Positions 57,701 through 64,000 of a stretch of 64,000 nucleotides of DNA are shown here, one piece after another (the stretch's first letter is position 1; every line of letters starts with the position of its first letter). The notes under the pieces are model-generated. The model was not told the origin of the DNA. It did not search any database and saw only the letters and a program-made list of their open reading frames with translations. Origin of the DNA: Micractinium sp. NFX-FRZ (Eukaryota; Chlorophyta; Trebouxiophyceae; Chlorellales; Chlorellaceae); the NCBI GenBank assembly GCA_029339195.1, contig JAPTJF010000089.1, positions 1 to 64,000 of the forward strand. Direction: 5' to 3'. The position numbers and the translations under genes are program-made.

Positions 57701-59335
57701 CGGGCAGCATGACAATGGCGGGGACCGGCGCAACTGCTGGAAGGGTGGGAAGAGAGGGTGGGTGGCCAGGATCTGCAGAGGCTAGTGATGAGGAGTGCCA
57801 GGTCGACAGGGGGGGAAGCAGGGGTGGGAGGGGGAGCATTGAGCCGGAGGGCCCCGCCCCTCTGCCTGCCTGCTCGTCTGGGCAGAGCTTCCAGGCTCCC
57901 AGTGCAAACAAATGTAGGCCAGCTGCCCCTCAGCCTCTATTGCCCCCTCTCCCCGCTCCTGCAGATTTTGAACCCGCTGTCCCATCCTGCCCCTCAGCCT
58001 CTATTGCCCCCTCTCCCCTCCTGCAGGTTTTGAACCCTCTGTCCCATCCTGCCCCTCATCCCCATCTCCCCTGCCTGCTCCTCTCTATACCACTGCAGAC
58101 TACGAGGGCAGCCGACAGCGGCGCCGCGGCGGCAGCCGCTCCGCCGCCGCCAGCTCTGGCCTACCCTGGCATGTCGCCGCTGCCGCAGGCGGTGGCGTTG
58201 AGCAGCAGTCGGGATCGGCCGGCCTGGCTGGCGGGGGCATGCCAGAGGTGGTGGCAACAGGGGCGGCAGAGGGGCGCAACGTTCTGCGGATCAAAATAAA
58301 CCGCCCAGCAGCCGCACCGGCGGCGGCAGCGGCGCCCGCGGCCGAGGCGGCAGGCGCGGGTAAGCATGGCGAGGGGGCTGCGGGGGCTGCTGCGGCAGGC
58401 GGCGGTGGCAGCGCAGGCGAGGCGCGGCGGGGCAGCGACTCGGGGTGCCCGCTCAAATTCCTGGCGGGCCTGGCCGATGGCATGGGCACGCCGATGGGGG
58501 CCCAGGGGGCGGTGCCGCCCCCCCGCGGCTCTGCCGGCGCTGCCCAGGCCGGGGGGTCGGCAGGGGCGGCGGTCAAGGCGGAGGCTGGTGGGGCGGCAGA
58601 GCCAGTGATGCTCCTGTCCAAGAAACTGCTGCGGGTGAGGTGTTTCAAGGTGCCTTGCGGGGCGCGCTGGGTGGCACATGGGCACTGAAGGGCGGGCTGG
58701 CGGCGCCACCTGCCTGCTTGCTGGCCAGCTTGTCTGTCCCCTGCCGCCTGGCCGTCCTGCCCTCCCCGTGCGCCCACCCTGTTTGCACGCGGCTGCATGC
58801 TGGCCCCTGCCCCTCGCCTGCACCAACCACTCCCACCTCCCGCTGCCCTGCCCGTGCGCCGCAGGACGAGGGCGGTGCGGTGACGGGTGTGACGTGCAAG
58901 CTGGGGTGGGAGCAGGGCAGCCGCAGCGCCATGGCCGTCAGCCGCGCGCTCTCCCAGTTTGGGGTGGCGCACCACGACACCGCGGGTGAGCCTTGTGTTA
59001 TAGTGTGTACAGGCTGCTTCAAGAAAGCTGGGGGCAGGTAGAGTGCACGTTGGGCCGGGACAGCAGATAAGCTGGGAGCAGCTTGCGTGTGTGGCTGTGG
59101 GCACCAACGGTACTGCCTTGGCAAGGGTCCATGCAAGCGAGCAGAGCGGGCGCGCCACACAGGTCCTTGACACCCTCTTCCCGTCACCCCCCAACCACCC
59201 GCCCCCTGTGCAGCCGTGGAGACGTTTGATGTGCACCCCGAGCAGTGCCTGCTGGAGCTGACGCTGCGGCTGCACCAGGCGGGGCGGCAGGACGTGCTGG
59301 AGAGGACGATTGTGCAGCTGCTGGATGCGCTGTGA
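54752..59335 (+). CDS. Large Ala/Pro/Gln-rich protein, probably nuclear, function unknown
   Basis: Not recognised. Nine exons, 54752-55559, 55828-55867, 56123-56219, 56511-56631, 56917-57150, 57451-57528, 58099-58634, 58865-58985 and 59214-59335, join in frame to 718 aa. Residues 1 to about 235 are very Ala/Pro/Gln-rich and disordered. Residues about 245-355 form the only dense, fold-like region: KPTWRRGYTTYGKTDYLLVT, REWYDGMLGASNQNFVVGAE, LKAHGYEYVKAEYYVQ, KRMFKVLGLQPGDALKLALA, GIPTTRLTVIP. The GLxxGDxLxL pattern is reminiscent of a small beta-barrel DNA-binding fold such as B3, but this is only suggestive. A basic stretch (RKRKKGPGEEEE) and Arg-rich runs look like nuclear localisation signals. 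Low-complexity sequence follows. The conserved-looking C-terminus reads LLSKKLLRDEGGAVTG... VETFDVHPEQCLLELTLRLH. The start is the first in-frame ATG (MEPSCAPAEPMAVEFE). Confidence 0.65.
57923..58098. repeat. Tandem copies of a 3' splice-site region
   Basis: About 2.8 copies of a ~62-base unit made of a pyrimidine tract (CTGCCCCTCAGCCTC, CCCCCTCTCCCC), CTCCTGCAG and (A/G)TTTTGAACCC. The units begin at 57923, 57987 and about 58049. The last, shortened unit ends in the CTGCAG used as the acceptor of exon 7 in the 54752-59335 gene. Confidence 0.85.
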
Positions 59336-59944
59336 GGCAGGGCAGGCTTGCACGAGAAGAGGGCTTTCAAGGCAGTCGCGCCAGGGCTCGACATCCCCGG
59401 CAAGACCATGTGGCCGTTTTCAGCAGCCGCCAGCTGGCAATCCGGCAGCTGTCAGTGATGGAGGGCGCGCTTGGTCAGCTGTTGGAAGCAAGGGCAGGCA
59501 GGCGGGCACAAGGTCAGTCTCCCAGATGGCAGCCACGGCGTCGGCCGGCAGCTGCGCCGGAGGCGGGGCCACGGGCGCCCCGGCTGCCCGACGAACGTGA
59601 GTTGGCCCTGCCTGGCTAGCATGCCACCAATTTGCCAACTCAATGATGTGATTTCCTTGACCTGCTATGCATGTAAACCCTCCTATATCCTACACTGGGC
59701 ACCTGCAGTTGCCTGCATTCTAGTCAGACTTGCACTGCAGTCGAGGGGCAGCTAGGTAGATGCTGGCGTACTGCGCCTCCACGCGGCGGCGCTGTGTATT
59801 TGTAGTTGTTGAGTAGAGGAGTAAGATCCTCACCTTCAGATCACTTCCACACACTTCTCAGACTGCTTCCCCGGTCTCAGGGGCCGCTTACAGTAGAAGC
59901 AGCACTTCCAACTCGAGTTTGCGCGCCAGCTTGTCCACGCAGCC
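59336..59944. other. Tandem intergenic region
   Basis: It contains the 3' untranslated region of the upstream gene, with TGTAA at 59672-59676, and the promoter and leader of the Mpv17-family gene. No other feature was supported. Confidence 0.55.
59672..59676 (+). terminator. UGUAA polyadenylation signal
   Basis: TGTAA about 337 bases past the stop of the 718-aa gene, within an AT-richer stretch. Confidence 0.5.
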
Positions 59945-62790
59945 ATGGCCTCTGCGATAGCTCGAGTGATGCCTCCGGGTGCCCACCGGGCCTGGGGCTC
60001 TTATATTCGGTCGCTGGAGGCCCGCCCGCGAGCCACCAAATCAGCAACCTCGGTTGTGGCGGCGATAGCGGGGGACGCACTGGCGCAGTATATCTCCAAT
60101 AGGGACAAGTCCAGCTGGGAGTGAGTGGGGGCGAGGTGTAAAAAGAAACCGGCGACGCCGCCTGCCGCTTACAGCGGCGCGCCGCGCTGCTGCACGCACA
60201 GTGCCGGCCTCTGTGCTCTCCAAACCTGTGCTATCTGACCTCCTCGTGCCTGTGCCCGCCTTCACTTCACACCTACCCGCACCCTGCGAGCAACCCTCCC
60301 GCCTCACCGTGCCGTGCCCGCCTGTGCCCGTGCCCGCCCTCCTTGCAGCTACGACTGGGCGCGCACCGCGCGGCTGGCCGTGTTCAACGCGGGCATGGGG
60401 GTGGTGGGGCACGAATACTACAAAGTGCTGGATGGGGTGAGTGAGCCCTTCTGAGGTAGCTGTTTCTATGATGCAGGGAGGGGTGGAACGCGAGTGAGAA
60501 AGCGGGGGTGGTAAGTAGGTTGGGGGGCGGGGGGGCGGCGGCAGGCGAGGCGAGCCCATGGGGGTGGGGGTTGGCTGGCCAAGAGAGCTGGTCTACAGGC
60601 TTGCTTGGGCTCTCGCTGGCTGCACAACTACTACTGGCAAGGCCGCCGCACTCGCCTCCCAGCGGGCCTGCCACGCACGTGCCCCAACACCGCCCTGGTG
60701 TTGCCGCCCCACTGCGCACCGCCCTGGCTGCGCCCCTGGCTGACATTGCACCCTGCCCCGGCACCTCCCCCCACACCCGCCCGCTGTGTGCAGCGCGTGA
60801 TGCCCCACGCCTCCAAGTCGCCGCGCGCAGTGGCCTCCAAGATTTTCATTGACCAGGTGGGCTGGGGCACACCAAGAGGAAAAGAAAACAGCTCTTCCCA
60901 AAATCTTTGTATTGATTCCTCTGAAACGATCCTTGTTACATCTAAAGAATTTGACACTAAAAAGGTAAAAGTAATCTTGGGCTCACTTCCGTCACCGGGG
61001 CAGGCTGTGCTGCCCTGAACCCTTGTCACCCCAGCGGCCCCGCCTCACCAGCGGTTGCACCGATTTTGGCTGCTGTCACATGGGCCGTCAGCTCTGTTGT
61101 GCGACTCGGTGTGGCGGGGAGGGACCTCTCAGGGACTCCTCGGAGGTGCCCGCACCCGCCACACCGAGTCGCACGTCAGAGCTGATGGCCCATGTGACAG
61201 CAAACATAATCGGTGCAACCATCGGGTGAGGAGGAGCTCCTCCCTGCGCGCCCGCAGGCGCCACACTGAGTCTGAGACACTTGCGAGCCGGTGGCCTATT
61301 TGACAGGCCTCGAGGAGCGTCACGACAGCTGTCAGTCCTAGCCCCCCTGCGGCCCCCAGCACCCGCTAACATCTTGCCCTGCAGCTCCCGCAGCTGCTGC
61401 TACCTCCCTGCCCTGCCGTGCTTGCCATGCCTGCACCTCACTTGTGGCGGCACGCACTGCCTGCCTGCCCTCCCTCCCTGTTTGCCACGTCTGATGGTGG
61501 CACGCCTGCCCCTGCCCCCCCCCCCCCCCACCCCCCCAACACCTGCCCCCCCGCAGTTCATGTTTGCCCCCATCTGCACCTCCGTCTTCTACTTCTTCAA
61601 GGTGGCCACGGAGGGGCGGCCCAGGTGGGGAATGGCTGCAATTTTCTTGGTTGTGCATGCCTGGTGCAAGGTGGCCACGGCGGGGCGGCCCGGGTGAGGA
61701 GTGTGCCACGTAGCACCTTGGTTTTGCAGAAGGGGTGGGGTGGTTACAGGAGAAAGTGGAGGGGCGGGCAAGGCGGGGCAGGGCGGGGCTGGCGGGCACG
61801 GGCGGCGAACATACTCGCCCCTGGGTGCCTCTCTCTCTCCCGGTTCCACCCTGCCCACCCCCGCCTCTATGTTCCCAACCAAATTAACTGGACAAGCTCC
61901 CTTTCTTTCTACATCTGTTTCCGTGGCTGCAGCGAGTATCTGCCCGAGGTGCGGGAGAAGCTGGTGCCCACCCTGCTGGCGGGGTACCGCCTCTGGATCC
62001 CCGCCCACGTCATCAACTTTGCCCTGGTGCCCAACCGCCAGGTCAGCGAGCAGGGGGGGAGGGAGGGCACTAGGCACTGCATTGCCAGGCATTGCCAGGT
62101 CAGCAGGGACTGCAGGCGCTGCCATGTCATCAGTGGGTGCAGCCGGGTCAGCAGGCAGGGCGGGGGTGCAGCCGCCCTGTGGCCTTCTCCGTCTCCCCCA
62201 GCCCTCCCATGCCTAACACCAGCTCCTCCACCGCTGTTTGTTTGCCCCCCTAACAGCGCATCCTCTACGCCAACGTCATCTCAATCTTTGGTGAGCAGCG
62301 GGCTGTGGGACAGGATGTTACTTGCTGCTGGGCGGGGCAGCAGGGGGAGGGGACGTGGGGAGGGTGGCGCCTGCCGGCGCACCCCATGCAGGGGCGCCCA
62401 GGGATGGACTTGTGGTGCGGCTTCGTGTGCTGCCTTGAGACTAGGCCGCGCCCCTCCCTGCTCTGCTTCCCAACGGGCCGGTGGCAGGGTGCGGAGCACC
62501 CTGTTCCCACCTCTGCACGTCCCCTTTCCTTCGCCTCTACCTTCCGAGGCCGTTGCCCCCTGGTACACAGGCATCGCTGGCTAACCCGGCGCCCAATTCC
62601 TTCCCCACGCCCACACCTGTGTCATCTCCCGGCCCTCTCCTGCCCCCCTCCTCCCGCAGGCACCTACATCCTGAGCCGTGCACAGGCGGGGGACTACACC
62701 TCCAAGCCCTCCCCTGCACTGACCCCCCAGGGGCAGCACCACGGGACGGCCGAGGTTGTGTTTGACGGGGTGATGCTCAAGGAGGATTGA
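59945..62790 (+). CDS. Mpv17/PMP22 family membrane protein
   Basis: Four-helix organelle inner-membrane protein of the Mpv17/PMP22/Sym1 family (peroxisome, mitochondrion or plastid; a channel or metabolite role is proposed for the family). Seven exons, 59945-60120, 60349-60436, 60794-60856, 61557-61624, 61933-62041, 62257-62290 and 62660-62790, give 222 aa, close to the usual 180-250. Family landmarks are WGSYIRSLEARPRATKSATS, GDALAQYISNRD, DWARTARLAVFNAGMGVVGH followed by EYYKVLD, SKIFIDQFMFAPICTSVFYF, PTLLAGYRLWIPAHVINFAL, VPNRQRILYANVISIFGTYI and LS. In most relatives the third signature is W-x-W-P-x-x-Q-x-x-NF. Here it is LWIPAHVINF, so the second Trp and the Gln are replaced. The C-terminal tail (~30 residues) is hydrophilic. 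The third intron carries a long inverted repeat and an AT-rich patch. Confidence 0.9.
60880..60975. other. AT-rich island inside an intron
   Basis: About 95 bases with many A/T runs (for example AAATCTTTGTATTGATTCC and ATCTAAAGAATTTGACAC) directly follow the donor region of intron 3 of the Mpv17-family gene. Base composition is strikingly unlike the GC-rich surroundings. It may be inserted DNA. Confidence 0.6.
61043..61231. mobile_element. Long inverted repeat (MITE-like or hairpin)
   Basis: Two arms of about 75 bases, 61043-61119 and 61154-61231, are near-perfect reverse complements around a ~35-base loop. The outer ends pair CCTCACC with GGTGAGG. Inner blocks pair GGTTGCACCGAT, TGCTGTCACATGGGCC and GCGACTCGGTGTGGCGGG with their complements. 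There is no coding capacity. A third, diverged arm-like segment follows at 61259-61307 (GCCACACTGAGTC ... GGCCTATTTGACAG). Likely a non-autonomous foldback element; a small-RNA hairpin is the alternative. Confidence 0.7.
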
Positions 62791-64000
62791 ACAAAGCCAG
62801 AAGGCCTGCCGGCTAGCTGGCTAGCCGGCTAGCTGGCTAGCAGTTGAGCGGTGTTGAGCTGCTGAGCTGGCGCTTTGGCTGCTGAGCCGGCGGCGCTGCC
62901 ATGTGCCCGCCCTTGTGGGGCGGCTGTGAGGCCCTCTGCTGCTGCCGCCTTGTGGCCCCCAGGGCTGCAGGCCTGCGCCAAAAGGGGCCGACCCCGCAGC
63001 CGCGGCATACGCGTGCGCCCACCCAAGGCCAAGCTGCAAGTGCGCTTGCAACGTACGTGTGCACGCTGCGCCACACACCCGTGCCCCCCCGGTTGCGTGC
63101 TCTTGTCGCACGTTGTGATCGATACAAACCTACGCACTTGCACCCAAACCCTAAACCCTTGCCCTTGTCAAACGTACGCACCTGCACCCGCTGTCCCACA
63201 ACCGGGCTCCTCATGCGGCCGGGCGCCCGTAGGCCTGTTGGCCGCCGCCCCTTTTCCTCGAGTGTCCCGCTACTTCCATTCCATGCTCCCCAGTCTTTCA
63301 CTTCGCCCTCTTGTCTCCCGTTTACCCTCCAGTACACCTCTCTGAGTCTCTTGCTAGCATTTTGTTTTCTCCAAACCTTTCTGAAGCACCCACCAATGTC
63401 CTTCTCATCGCCCCCCCTGCAAGTCGCCAGGGCCCTTTGCTCTGCCTGCACCCGCACATGCTCTCACCCAAGTCCCATCCACTCATCTCGCCCATGTCCC
63501 GTCCACTCCCATGCCGCCGATCGGATGATAGCCACTTAGCGTCCCCAGCATACCTCGGTTGTCATGGCACCATTGGAACGTGGCAGTTTTGGATGCATGA
63601 GCCTCTAAAACGAATCGAACAAATAAACCTTGACGCGCAACCGCGCGTCTTTTCCATGGCGGCACTTCGTTTTCATGGCAGCCTGCAAGTACCATCACTG
63701 CTGCCCTGTACACTTTCCCCCTGTAACTCAAGAGTCAGGCCGACAAAGAAGAGGTTGATTGCGAAGGCAGCCTGTGGCAGCTCTGCCAGCTTGCAGAATG
63801 GATCATCCATAGGATGTGGGGAGCTTGCACAGCATGCGCAGCACGCGCTGTCCAAGACTGCTCCGCATCTCTGGCCCGCTCGTTCCTGCGCCTCTGTCTG
63901 CGCTCCTTCTGCCTCCGAGCCTTGCAGCCCTGCCACTCGATTGAGCGCGTTCAAGTGCACAGCCCCGAACGAACTCACGGCCCATCAAGCATGGCGGGTG
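62791..64000. other. Gene-poor right end of the window
   Basis: It begins with the 3' untranslated region of the Mpv17-family gene. The rest shows only unsupported open frames. Minus-strand frames at 63673-63985 could belong to a gene reaching in from beyond the window, for example a frame ending QGSSDGTCRLP with a hydrophobic AFAINLFFVGLTLEL segment, but I cannot support a model. Confidence 0.45.
62809..62841. repeat. Short CTAGC tandem repeat
   Basis: Alternating GGCTAGCT and GGCTAGCC units form a ~33-base, largely self-complementary tract only about 20 bases after the stop of the Mpv17-family gene. In RNA it could form a strong hairpin in the 3' untranslated region. Confidence 0.7.

Noticed and set aside
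63146..63160. AAACCCTAAACCC, resembling the plant-type telomere repeat
   Set aside because: Only about two units are present, with no array. It is within chance or a short interstitial remnant, and the window end shows no telomeric character.
63673..63978. 102-codon minus-strand open frame with a hydrophobic segment
   Set aside because: It begins at a GTG with no ATG in support, and no flanking exon can be confirmed inside the window. It may be part of a gene entering from beyond 64000, but it cannot be supported.

Overview
The window looks like nuclear DNA of a trebouxiophyte green alga of the Chlorella/Micractinium type. This is inferred from several features: very high GC, genes split by many short introns (mostly 100-400 bp, nearly all GT-AG) with small exons, plant-type protein relatives, plastid proteins with N-terminal transit peptides, and UGUAA motifs downstream of several stop codons (the chlorophyte polyadenylation signal). 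No rRNA, tRNA, CRISPR or bacterial-type feature was seen. All gene models were built by hand from reading frame, splice sites and family similarity. Lengths are for the spliced models.

Layout. 1-1143: 3' flank. 1144-6795 (-): splicing factor SF3B2, 15 exons, 644 aa. It is head-to-head with 7082-16824 (+): transportin-1, 22 exons, 914 aa. 16825-18814: gene-free, with a duplicated GC-rich repeat. 18815-24075 (-): a 706-aa coiled-coil protein whose 12 exons are all joined in phase 0, head-to-head with 24381-26329 (+), a 352-aa unknown protein. 26964-28906 (-): a second coiled-coil gene, ends unresolved, divergent from 29245-31327 (+), a 359-aa unknown. The stop of that gene overlaps the start of a further coiled-coil ORF (31320-32842) by 8 bases, possibly a two-gene transcript. 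32843-35888: mostly non-coding, with one cysteine-rich terminal exon. 35889-38298 (-): soluble inorganic pyrophosphatase, 8 exons. 38299-40030: intergenic, with a ~350-bp direct repeat. 40031-46740 (-): an Enhancer-of-polycomb-like protein (1268 aa) carrying an extra PHD/ADD-like zinc finger and a new-looking LGGAAL repeat domain. It is divergent from 47428-48490 (+), a one-helix LHC-like plastid protein. 49235-51988 (-): plastid ClpP protease subunit, divergent from 52200-54194 (+), a small membrane-anchored coiled-coil protein. 54752-59335 (+): large unknown Ala/Pro/Gln-rich protein. 59945-62790 (+): Mpv17/PMP22 family protein with a long palindromic element in one intron. 62791-64000: no convincing gene.

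The genes are mostly housekeeping (splicing, nuclear import, pyrophosphate removal, chromatin, plastid proteolysis, light-harvesting assembly) and are not a pathway cluster. At least five neighbouring pairs are divergent with 0.2-0.7 kb between start codons, so shared promoters are likely. The most unusual signals are (1) three genes in which the end of an intron plus the start of the next exon has been tandemly copied, leaving decoy 3' splice sites; (2) the EPC-zinc finger-LGGAAL fusion; (3) the 8-base stop/start overlap; and (4) the long inverted repeat in the Mpv17-family gene.
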